Shown here: positions 53,860-60,167 of the stretch, in pieces
How the letters are laid out: every line of letters starts with the position of its first letter
How positions within the stretch are numbered: the stretch's first letter is position 1
NCBI GenBank assembly: GCA_902461565.1
Contig: CABPYL010000005.1
Coordinates: 32,189 to 96,188, forward strand
DNA length: 64,000 nucleotides
Direction: 5' to 3'
Source: an uncultured Porphyromonadaceae bacterium
GTDB lineage: Bacteria; Bacteroidota; Bacteroidia; Bacteroidales; Muribaculaceae
Notes under the pieces: model-generated
Told to the model about the DNA's origin: nothing
Database searches by the model: none
What the model saw: the letters and a program-made list of their open reading frames with translations, nothing else
Made by a program: the position numbers and the translations under genes

Positions 53860-53891
53860 CAAAGGTATGGAAAAAATGTTATCCGCCCAAA
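53860..53891 (-). promoter_or_regulatory. GH13 amylase promoter
   Basis: TTTG (53891-53888), a 20-nt spacer and TACCTTTG (53867-53860) on the minus strand. The predicted leader is about 65 nt. Confidence 0.65.
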
Positions 53892-53966
53892 ATAAATTCA
53901 CAAATATCGGACGAATAACTTACCTGACAGCCTTATCCGACATACGCGGTTTCTCTTGTCGGGCAC

Positions 53967-53992
53967 AAAAAAACCGGCCTTTCGGGCCGGCT
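53967..53992 (-). terminator. rpoD terminator
   Basis: CCGGCC/GGCCGG 6-bp stem with a CGAAA loop, followed by seven T's on the minus strand, 20 nt after the rpoD stop. Confidence 0.85.
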
Positions 53993-54010
53993 ATTCTTTG
54001 TAGCTGTTAT

Positions 54011-54871
54011 TCAAGAGCCGAGGTAGCTCTTTAACAGGCGGCTTTTCTGGCCTTTGAGTCTGCGGATTGCCTTTTCCTTTATCTGGCGCACACGCTCGCG
54101 CGTGAGGTCGAACTTGTCGCCGATTTCTTCCAGAGTCATTTCCTGGCATCCGATGCCGAAGAACATCTTGAGTATCTCGCGCTCGCGTTCGTGAAGCTGG
54201 CGCAGTGCGCGGTCTACCTCGTTGGAAAGCGACTCCTGTGTCAGGGCGGCGTCGGCCATAGGGCTGTCGTCGTTGGTGAGCACGTCAAGGAGGCTGTTGT
54301 CTTCGCCTTCTACGAAGGGTGCGTCGACGGAGATGTGGCGGCCCGATACTTTGAGGGTGTCGGCGATTTTTTCAACGGGTACGTCGAGTTTCTCGGCGAG
54401 TTCTTCGGGCGAGGGACGGCGTTCGTTCTCTTGCTCGAATTTGGAAAGTGCCTTGCCGATTTTGTTGAGCGAGCCTACCTGGTTGAGGGGCAGACGGACG
54501 ATACGGCTCTGTTCGGCAAGAGCCTGAAGGATGGACTGACGAATCCACCACACGGCATAGGAAATGAATTTGAAACCGCGGGTCTCGTCGAATTTGCGGG
54601 CGGCCTTAATCAGACCGAAGTTGCCTTCGTTGATAAGGTCGGGCAGCGAGAGGCCCTGGTTCTGATATTGTTTGGCAACCGATACCACGAAGCGGAGGTT
54701 GGCGCGCGTAAGTTTCTCCAGAGCGACCTGATCGCCCTGGCGTATGCGCTGTGCCAGTTCTACCTCTTCTTCGACGGATATAAGTTCCTCGCGGCCTATT
54801 TCCTGGAGGTACTTGTCGAGTGAGGCGCTTTCGCGGTTAGTAATTGACTTGGTGATTTTTAGCTGTCTCAT
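54011..54871 (-). CDS. rpoD: Primary RNA polymerase sigma factor
   Basis: 286 residues, the short form usual for the main sigma factor of Bacteroidota, lacking the long N-terminal region 1.1 of the E. coli protein. Region 1.2 (SLDKYLQEIGREELIS), region 2 with the -10 binding helix (LINEGNFGLIKAARKFD and YAVWWIRQSIL), region 3 (RPSPEELAEKLDV) and region 4 with the HTH (TLEEIGDKFDLTRERVRQI) are all present. It directs transcription from the TTTG/TAnnTTTG promoters seen throughout this window, including its own. Confidence 0.96.
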   Translation of the reverse strand: MRQLKITKSITNRESASLDKYLQEIGREELISVEEEVELAQRIRQGDQVALEKLTRANLRFVVSVAKQYQNQGLSLPDLINEGNFGLIKAARKFDETRGFKFISYAVWWIRQSILQALAEQSRIVRLPLNQVGSLNKIGKALSKFEQENERRPSPEELAEKLDVPVEKIADTLKVSGRHISVDAPFVEGEDNSLLDVLTNDDSPMADAALTQESLSNEVDRALRQLHEREREILKMFFGIGCQEMTLEEIGDKFDLTRERVRQIKEKAIRRLKGQKSRLLKSYLGS

Positions 54872-54908
54872 TTGTCTTTATAGAAGCGGTTGGGTTGCAA
54901 ATAGCGTG

Positions 54909-54940
54909 CAAAGTTACAAAAATTTTTTAACTGCAACAAA
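54909..54940 (-). promoter_or_regulatory. rpoD promoter
   Basis: TTTG (54940-54937), a 20-nt spacer and TAACTTTG (54916-54909) on the minus strand. The leader is about 30 nt. Confidence 0.75.
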
Positions 54941-54969
54941 TTTTAATTGCTGCCCGTGTGAAAAACGGC

Positions 54970-55017
54970 AAAAAACCGCATTCTGCCATGTTCACATTAG
55001 CAATAACGCGAATGCGG
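54970..55017 (-). terminator. Terminator-like hairpin upstream of rpoD
   Basis: CCGCATT and AATGCGG pair across a 28-nt loop and are followed by six T's on the minus strand. It may be a second stop signal for the lipoprotein operon or the end of a short transcript. The long loop lowers confidence. Confidence 0.4.
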
Positions 55018-55082
55018 CCCCCAACGTATTCAAAAACAGCTTTTTTTAAGGTTATTTGGCTATTGAAACTGTCATGACAAAA

Positions 55083-55118
55083 AGGAGCCCGGCTTCTGTC
55101 AGTCGAGAAGTCGGGCTT
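55083..55118 (-). terminator. Terminator after the 155-residue lipoprotein gene
   Basis: GCCCGACTTCT and AGAAGCCGGGC (minus-strand reading) make an 11-bp stem with one wobble; CTCCTTTTTG follows. It lies about 40 nt after the stop codon. Confidence 0.8.
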
Positions 55119-55156
55119 GTTTACCTTTGCTTTATAGAAAATAAAGAACGATTCTG

Positions 55157-55624
55157 TTATTGTTCATAATAAATGTCATAACCATCAGAGAGAAAATCTC
55201 CATAATACGTCAGTTTCAAATCTCCTCCGAAAGCATAAAATGGATAATTATGCAATGTGATTTTATTTCCGGAAACTGAATAACTGCATGATTTCGTTTC
55301 ATTATACCTGCTCTTTCTATATCCATCATCCCAAATATAGTCAAATCCGTATGAATTGATGGAACAGGAAGATGTACTTGTGAAAGTTATCACTTTATTG
55401 TCTTCTCCGCAGTATCCCTCTTCATTAGGATCACCAATGGAGTGCATCTTGAAGGTTCTTCCTTTAAGATCAGATGTAGAAACACTTGTGGACGAACCGC
55501 CGCCACCGCCGCCGGGGGTAGCATCATCAATTTCACAAGAAGTGAATATCACCGGGAGGATAAAAACTGCAAGTACAAAAAACGTGGCGGCTTTTACATT
55601 CTTAAAAATGTTATTTGTATTCAT
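55157..55624 (-). CDS. Small lipoprotein, possibly lipocalin-like
   Basis: 155 residues with a lipoprotein signal ending in FTSC and a glycine-rich linker (ATPGGGGGGSSTSVS). The mature body is a short beta-rich domain (LKGRTFKMHSI at its start) with a spacing that recalls lipocalin-like domains. No function can be named. It follows an outer-membrane protein gene by 11 nt and is probably co-transcribed with it. Confidence 0.7.
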   Translation of the reverse strand: MNTNNIFKNVKAATFFVLAVFILPVIFTSCEIDDATPGGGGGGSSTSVSTSDLKGRTFKMHSIGDPNEEGYCGEDNKVITFTSTSSCSINSYGFDYIWDDGYRKSRYNETKSCSYSVSGNKITLHNYPFYAFGGDLKLTYYGDFLSDGYDIYYEQ

Positions 55625-55635
55625 TGTATTGATTT

Positions 55636-56166
55636 TTAGAAATAGAGACCTAATTTAGCGAAGAAGCCGACAGCACCTTCTCCTGTTCCGAAGCTCTGAA
55701 GACCGCAGGAAAGGTTGAGATTCTTATACCTTGCGCCGGGGCCGAACTGGCAGTAAAAGCCGCTACCAAGAGACGGGTCGGATTTGATGCTGAAATAACC
55801 GCCCAGTCCAAGGTCTAAAAATACTTTGAATTTGTTGTTAATAGGATAGGCAGGGCGCATATCGAGATACGTAGTCATGCCGAACCGCAATCCGCAATCC
55901 GGATAATAGTGCGTCATCATGAGGGCATCTACACCGACTGCAAGATCCAGATACTGATTCAGGGAAACACCTTGCAATGTGCCTAATTCTGCCATAGCCG
56001 AGTATGAATCCGCACCATAGCTGTGGGTCGTAGTTTTGTAGCCGGCATGGATTTCACCGACATACGTGGGCGACATTTCCCATTTGAAATTTCCGGCACT
56101 GCCCGAGAAAGGCAGGATAATGAACAATCCTACCAGCAATGCCATAAGCGATTGGTTAGTTTTCAT
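55636..56166 (-). CDS. Small outer-membrane beta-barrel protein
   Basis: 176 residues: a signal peptide (MKTNQSLMALLVGLFIILPFSGSA), then alternating beta strands of an 8-strand-type barrel, ending in GFFAKLGLYF with the terminal aromatic residue typical of outer-membrane proteins. The family is the PorT/outer membrane beta-barrel group. With the following lipoprotein it forms a two-gene envelope unit at the edge of the element described below. No promoter with both boxes is visible upstream, where the structured RNA lies. Confidence 0.75.
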   Translation of the reverse strand: MKTNQSLMALLVGLFIILPFSGSAGNFKWEMSPTYVGEIHAGYKTTTHSYGADSYSAMAELGTLQGVSLNQYLDLAVGVDALMMTHYYPDCGLRFGMTTYLDMRPAYPINNKFKVFLDLGLGGYFSIKSDPSLGSGFYCQFGPGARYKNLNLSCGLQSFGTGEGAVGFFAKLGLYF

Positions 56167-56210
56167 TGAAAAAACTGGTCCCTAAGGCTCTTCGAATCGG
56201 GTTATAATAG

Positions 56211-56416
56211 TTAAAAAAGAAATGCGTGAGAGCCTGTATCTGTTGCCCGTTCTTCTTTTCGAGGCTCTGGAATGCCCATCACTGGAGAACGGACAACGCA
56301 GAAGCCTCACGCAGAATATGTAACTTAACCCGGCTACAATGCTCTCGCGCTGTAGTCAGGAGTAGATGCATAAGTCTACCGCGGCATCTATCGTTGTCTC
56401 TATCCTGACCAGTGAT
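56211..56416 (-). ncRNA. Structured, pseudoknot-capable RNA element next to the integrase gene
   Basis: The 498-nt gap between the small outer-membrane protein gene and the integrase has no supportable gene, but its left half is dense with long-range complementary blocks: TGCGTGAG (56223-56230) with CTCACGCA (56306-56313); CCGTTCT (56247-56253) with AGAACGG (56286-56292); GTTG with CAAC just outside it; GCTACA/TGTAG (56333-56355); TCAGGA (56356-56361) with TCCTGA (56403-56408); TAGATGC (56363-56369) with GCATCTA (56384-56390). ATCACTGG (56278-56285), in the loop of one stem, pairs with CCAGTGAT (56409-56416) to give a pseudoknot. Reading the minus strand, the outer stem is followed by TTTCTTTTTT, as in a terminator, so I favour that strand. 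I do not recognise the family. Confidence 0.5.
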
Positions 56417-56510
56417 TGAAATTGTCCAGATTTCTTTGATAGAAAAACCGGAATAAGCCAAATGAGTTAATTGTGCTTGTTATCAGCGTGATAGCCATTG
56501 TTAATATTGC

Positions 56511-56620
56511 GGCGATTTTCCTGCTTTTGACCCGATTTTCTCAAAAAGTACACCTTTTGTACCCTCGATTATGGACTGTAGTCAGAGGGTAAATGTTAAG
56601 GTCTGTAAACGGCGATTTTC
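56511..56620 (+). repeat. Direct repeat CGGCGATTTTC before the integrase
   Basis: The 11-mer CGGCGATTTTC occurs at 56511-56521 and again at 56610-56620, 99 bp apart, with a partial CGATTTTC copy between. The spaced, same-orientation copies next to the integrase promoter could be arm-type binding sites. The intervening stretch also has GTACA/TGTAC facing each other (56547-56563 region). Confidence 0.45.
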
Positions 56621-56647
56621 AGATTATTATACCTCGGATTATCTTTG
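56616..56647 (+). promoter_or_regulatory. Integrase promoter
   Basis: TTTT (56616-56619), 20 nt, TATCTTTG (56640-56647). The ATG at 56665 follows the predicted start by about 12 nt. The -33 element overlaps the second copy of the CGGCGATTTTC repeat, so a protein bound there could affect integrase expression. Confidence 0.5.
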
Positions 56648-56664
56648 TGCAAAATTATAATCGT

Positions 56665-57912
56665 ATGGCAAAATTAGAAAATCGCAAGAAGCAGAATCCC
56701 AAGCTCCGGCAGTCGGAACTGAGCGACGGACGTGCCAGCCTCTACCTTGAATATTATCTCGGCAGAAGTGAAACGCCTGTCATTGACGAGGACGGCAATC
56801 AGGTGTTTTACACCGAGGGAGCGATGGCGGGTAAACCGAAATATCAAATCAAACACTCCCGCAAGAAAGAAAACCTCAACCTGTATATATGGCTTCATCC
56901 CCGCAACCAGCAGGAGCGTATGCAGAACAAGAATACTCTTGCCCTTGCAGAAAAGATACGTTTTGAACGGGAGCAATCTTTCCTCGAGGACAGGGAGGGT
57001 TATCGCCTCCGCAAAGACATGGACGAGGATTTCCTTGAGTTCTGCAAGGAGTTCATCAAATCTCCGACCCTCACTAAATACACCCGCATAACACTCGGGC
57101 ACGGACTACAAAAGTTCAAGAACTTTCTTGCCGATACGCCGAGATATTCTCTCTATAGGAATAATCTCAAGATGACACAACTGACGGTCGACATGGTGGC
57201 TGCGTATGTTGAGTATCTGAAAGAGAACGGAACAGGAGACGGTCCCAAAATCTATTTCCGAATGTTCAAGCGTATGGTTACTGCGGCTGTTGACAAAGAC
57301 CTAATCAAGAAAAATCCGTGCCGAGGTTTCGTGTTGAAGAACGACAACATGACGCTGCAAAAAGAGATTCTTCTGCCGGAGGAAATACAGCAGCTTGTTG
57401 CGACACATTTCGAAGGCGAGAGGCCGGAGATTCACCGTGCGTTCATCTTGGGTCTTTACACCGGGGTGCGATGGTGCGACACAAGCCAGCTGACCTACCG
57501 CAATGTGGATTACTCAACCCAGACATTGCGGTTCCAACAGCAAAAGACAAAAGATCACAGCAGCAGAAGCTGGGTAATCGTTCCGTTGAACGACACCCTT
57601 ATCCGTCTGATCGGCGAGCCGGATAACGACAACTTTGATGAACGGATATTCAAACTTCCGCATTATAACATCTGTAACCTGTATCTTCGTAAATGGGTGA
57701 AGGCGGCAGGCATCCGGAAGAAAATCACATGGCATTGCGCCCGACACAGCTTCGCGGTCAACGTCCTTACCAAAGGAGCGAATATAAAAACGGTGTCGAG
57801 CCTCCTCGGACACACCTCTATAAAGATGACGGAACGATACCTCCACGTCGTTGACAGTCTAAAGCAGGACGCAATTAATTCCCTCGGTGAAATCAACTAT
57901 GTGCCGATGTAA
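56665..57912 (+). CDS. Tyrosine recombinase (integrase)
   Basis: 415 residues from ATG 56665, the first start after the promoter. An N-terminal arm-binding domain (rich in K and R), a SAM-like core-binding domain (about 120-225) and a catalytic domain are visible. All key residues are present: R269 in TGVRWCDTSQL, H357-x-x-R360 in HCARHSF, H383 in LLGHTS and the nucleophile Y392 in ERYLHVV. This is the Bacteroidota integrase type found on conjugative and mobilisable elements. No tRNA is next to it, so the target site is not a tRNA 3' end here, unless it lies at the far end. Confidence 0.95.
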   Translation: MAKLENRKKQNPKLRQSELSDGRASLYLEYYLGRSETPVIDEDGNQVFYTEGAMAGKPKYQIKHSRKKENLNLYIWLHPRNQQERMQNKNTLALAEKIRFEREQSFLEDREGYRLRKDMDEDFLEFCKEFIKSPTLTKYTRITLGHGLQKFKNFLADTPRYSLYRNNLKMTQLTVDMVAAYVEYLKENGTGDGPKIYFRMFKRMVTAAVDKDLIKKNPCRGFVLKNDNMTLQKEILLPEEIQQLVATHFEGERPEIHRAFILGLYTGVRWCDTSQLTYRNVDYSTQTLRFQQQKTKDHSSRSWVIVPLNDTLIRLIGEPDNDNFDERIFKLPHYNICNLYLRKWVKAAGIRKKITWHCARHSFAVNVLTKGANIKTVSSLLGHTSIKMTERYLHVVDSLKQDAINSLGEINYVPM

Positions 57913-57932
57913 AGGAAAAGCCACCCAATCCG

Positions 57933-57969
57933 AAGCCGATAAGTCCGATGTGATTTGTCGGCTTTTTTC
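57933..57969 (+). terminator. Integrase terminator
   Basis: AAGCCGA and TCGGCTT form a stem, extended by AA/TT, with T's following on the plus strand, 20 nt after the integrase stop. Confidence 0.8.
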
Positions 57970-58057
57970 TTTTCGCCGCCAATCATAATGAAAACAAAAA
58001 AGGAAAAATCGGAGTGTAAAATCGGCAATGGGGATTACGACTTTGGAGTAAGACCAA

Positions 58058-58133
58058 CCAATATTCTGCAAGGGTTTTGAGCTGCAAAATCAATTTCATG
58101 CAGCTCAAAACATACCTTGCATATGTTTATTGG
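58058..58133. repeat. Long imperfect inverted repeat after the integrase
   Basis: A perfect 13-bp stem, GTTTTGAGCTGCA (58074-58086) with TGCAGCTCAAAAC (58099-58111) and a 12-nt loop, is extended outward by GCAAGG/CCTTGC (58068-58073 with 58115-58120) and CCAATA/TATTGG (58058-58063 with 58128-58133), each after a small bulge. The arms thus span about 36 nt. There is no gene in this 700-nt stretch. It could be an attachment/recombination site, an origin of transfer, or a structured RNA. Confidence 0.6.
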
Positions 58134-58137
58134 GCTT

Positions 58138-58190
58138 AATACGCTTTTAATCAGCGTATTTCATTTTCAAAGTTGTACGAAAGTTGTACG
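58138..58190. repeat. Hairpin and tandem AAAGTTGTACG repeat
   Basis: AATACGC (58138-58144) pairs with GCGTATT (58154-58160). It is followed at once by two exact tandem copies of the 11-mer AAAGTTGTACG (58169-58179 and 58180-58190). Tandem 11-mers, one helical turn apart, suit cooperative protein binding, for example by the integrase or a relaxase. Confidence 0.55.
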
Positions 58191-58327
58191 CGATGGAGAA
58201 TTAGGAGAAACCTCAATCAAATAAATAAGGGATAATTAACGGTTGTTTGGAATTTTTAATTGCGGTGATTTTCGTTGATTTACCGCTTTTGAGGCGGTAT
58301 TGGTGCTGTTCAAGATGAGGATGTGGA

Positions 58328-58398
58328 GCTGGGGAAAAGAGAAATTGTTGGAGTTGGGAAACTGGAAAATTGCCCTATGACTTTCTCTTTTCCCCAGC
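58328..58398. repeat. Perfect 17-bp inverted repeat
   Basis: GCTGGGGAAAAGAGAAA (58328-58344) is the exact reverse complement of 58382-58398, with 37 nt between. A smaller TACCGC/GCGGTA hairpin lies some 40 nt to its left. The arms are purine-rich on one side and have no T tract directly after, so a simple terminator is unlikely. Confidence 0.6.
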
Positions 58399-58493
58399 CC
58401 TCTATTGGAAGATTAGAATGAGTATGGATAGTTATGGATATATATAATATGACTATACCATACCCACTATACTACAATCTCTAAGGTATTGAT

Positions 58494-58513
58494 AAGCAAC
58501 AATAATGTTGCTT
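58494..58513. repeat. Short perfect hairpin upstream of the sigma-fusion gene
   Basis: AAGCAACA and TGTTGCTT (8 bp, ATAA loop). It lies about 100 nt before the fusion gene and may be a regulator site or an RNA hairpin in its leader. Confidence 0.45.
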
Positions 58514-58602
58514 GATTCCACAGGGGTAAATGTGATTAAAAATTTTTTTATCATGGTCATGCAATATTCGGGGAATTGCTTCATCTAATATAAGATATAC
58601 TG

Positions 58603-58610
58603 TATATTTG
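58603..58610 (+). promoter_or_regulatory. Possible -7 element directly before the sigma-fusion gene
   Basis: TATATTTG matches TAnnTTTG but ends only 4 nt before the ATG, which would mean a leaderless mRNA. No well-spaced -33 is seen. The gene may instead be read from further upstream or use another sigma factor, perhaps its own. Confidence 0.25.
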
Positions 58611-58614
58611 AACA

Positions 58615-60153
58615 ATGGACATAGATGCAGTTGTAAAAGATTGTCAAAATGGTAGTAAGGAAGCCTTTGGCGTTCTCTATCAGACATTTTCACTTCCCAT
58701 GAGGGGAGTGATAGGTTACTATGTCCGTAATAATGATGTAGTGCAGGATATTCTTCACGATGGTTTTATCGTAGCCTTTACCTCTATCGAAAATCTTAAA
58801 GACGTATCTAAAATTGAAGCATGGCTTACGACCATAATGAAAAATCTCGCTCTTCAGTATCTTAGGAAAGAGGCTGAACATTTAATCATACCGATATCCG
58901 ACACAGCAATACCTGAACAACTGGCAGAACAAAAAACTGAGACGGATTTATCTTGGGAACAACTTGAATCAATAATAAACAGACTGCCTGATGGCTATGG
59001 CAAAGTGTTCAGGCTCAATGTCCTTCAGGGTCTCTCTCATAAAGAGATTGCGAAATTGCTCGGTATTTCACACTTGACTTCTGCGTCCCAATTACACCAT
59101 GCAAAAGCATTGCTCCGCCGTATGATTTATCAGTATCGTATGGAAATGGGGATTTTTTCGGTCGTTATTGCCATTATATTTATTGTCTATAATTTTATCT
59201 CACGTCGCAACATACAAGAAGGTACTATTCTTCCGAGTAATGATAAAATATTGTCAAGTAATAACACAATCATTGATTTTTCAACAGAACAACCTGATTC
59301 TATTAAAAAGAATAGAGAAACTTCGTTAAATCCCTCCTTGCATAATTCTATACCATTGGCGAAGGAGAAAGAGATTGCAAAAGTAGAAATTAAAGAGGAC
59401 ACAGTTTATGATGTGCAACAGGACAGTGTCCATTCGGATACAATTCCTACAATGCCGATTATGCCTAATAATGAACGTTTAATAACTCATGTTGACCAAG
59501 ATATTCCTGTCAAACTTTCCAATACAAGTGATTGGAATTTCTCATTGGCATATTCCGGAACAATAGGGCAAGGCAATCGCTTAAAATATAGGGTGCCGGA
59601 TATTTCATCCGGAGTGCCGGATGAGGAGATGGAAGAGAATAAGACAACCAAGCACTATATGCCTGTCACTGTCGGATTCTCCCTCAGCAAGGGTATTTCT
59701 CCAAGATGGAGCATTGAAAGCGGATTAAGATACACTTATCTGAGAACGGACATATTTACAGAAAACAAATATAATAGGACAGAAACATTTAATAAGATTC
59801 ATTATATCGGAATCCCTCTTAAATTTAACTACAAGATATTCCGCACAAATAAATTCTCCATTTACGGGCAAACCGGTTTTGCCCTTGATATACCCGTAAA
59901 TGGGCGTTCTTATTCCTATGACTATAATTACAATGAGACTTCACCGATATTTAGCAAATATCGTCTGAATATGCCTCTGCAGTGGTCTATCGAAGGTGGA
60001 TTGGGTATTCAATATCAATTGACACCATCAATTAGTATATACGCAGAGCCATCCTTCAATTATTATTTTAATTCCGGTTCCGAGGTAAACACAATCAGGC
60101 AAGATAAGCCGTTTGAGTTCACTATACCGATTGGCATACGATTGACATGGTAA
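58615..60153 (+). CDS. ECF-type sigma factor fused to a transmembrane helix and an outer-membrane beta-barrel
   Basis: 512 residues in one uninterrupted frame. Residues about 19-86 are sigma-70 region 2 (FGVLYQTF, then WLTTIMKNLALQYLRKE), and 115-170 region 4 with its HTH (GLSHKEIAKLLGISHLTSAS). A hydrophobic helix at 178-196 (GIFSVVIAIIFIVYNFIS) follows immediately, then a charged, low-complexity linker (197-305) and a beta-barrel-like domain (306-512) with alternating strands (WSIESGLRYTYLRTDIF, QWSIEGGLGIQYQL) ending in RLTW, a typical outer-membrane barrel end. The usual anti-sigma domain is absent between them. The predicted topology puts the sigma domain in the cytoplasm and the barrel in the outer membrane. 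The gene is AT-rich, suggesting transfer. Confidence 0.85.
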   Translation: MDIDAVVKDCQNGSKEAFGVLYQTFSLPMRGVIGYYVRNNDVVQDILHDGFIVAFTSIENLKDVSKIEAWLTTIMKNLALQYLRKEAEHLIIPISDTAIPEQLAEQKTETDLSWEQLESIINRLPDGYGKVFRLNVLQGLSHKEIAKLLGISHLTSASQLHHAKALLRRMIYQYRMEMGIFSVVIAIIFIVYNFISRRNIQEGTILPSNDKILSSNNTIIDFSTEQPDSIKKNRETSLNPSLHNSIPLAKEKEIAKVEIKEDTVYDVQQDSVHSDTIPTMPIMPNNERLITHVDQDIPVKLSNTSDWNFSLAYSGTIGQGNRLKYRVPDISSGVPDEEMEENKTTKHYMPVTVGFSLSKGISPRWSIESGLRYTYLRTDIFTENKYNRTETFNKIHYIGIPLKFNYKIFRTNKFSIYGQTGFALDIPVNGRSYSYDYNYNETSPIFSKYRLNMPLQWSIEGGLGIQYQLTPSISIYAEPSFNYYFNSGSEVNTIRQDKPFEFTIPIGIRLTW

Positions 60154-60167
60154 GAAATATCACCGCG

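Noticed and set aside
56211..56416. tmRNA, RNase P or a self-cleaving ribozyme
   Set aside because: No tag-peptide frame or CCA-type end, no RNase P core sequences, and no hammerhead core (CTGANGA with GAAA) were found.
56226..56461. Two overlapping 60-codon frames, one on each strand, before the integrase
   Set aside because: They lie inside the structured RNA region; their composition (many C, R and S residues) looks like translated non-coding sequence.
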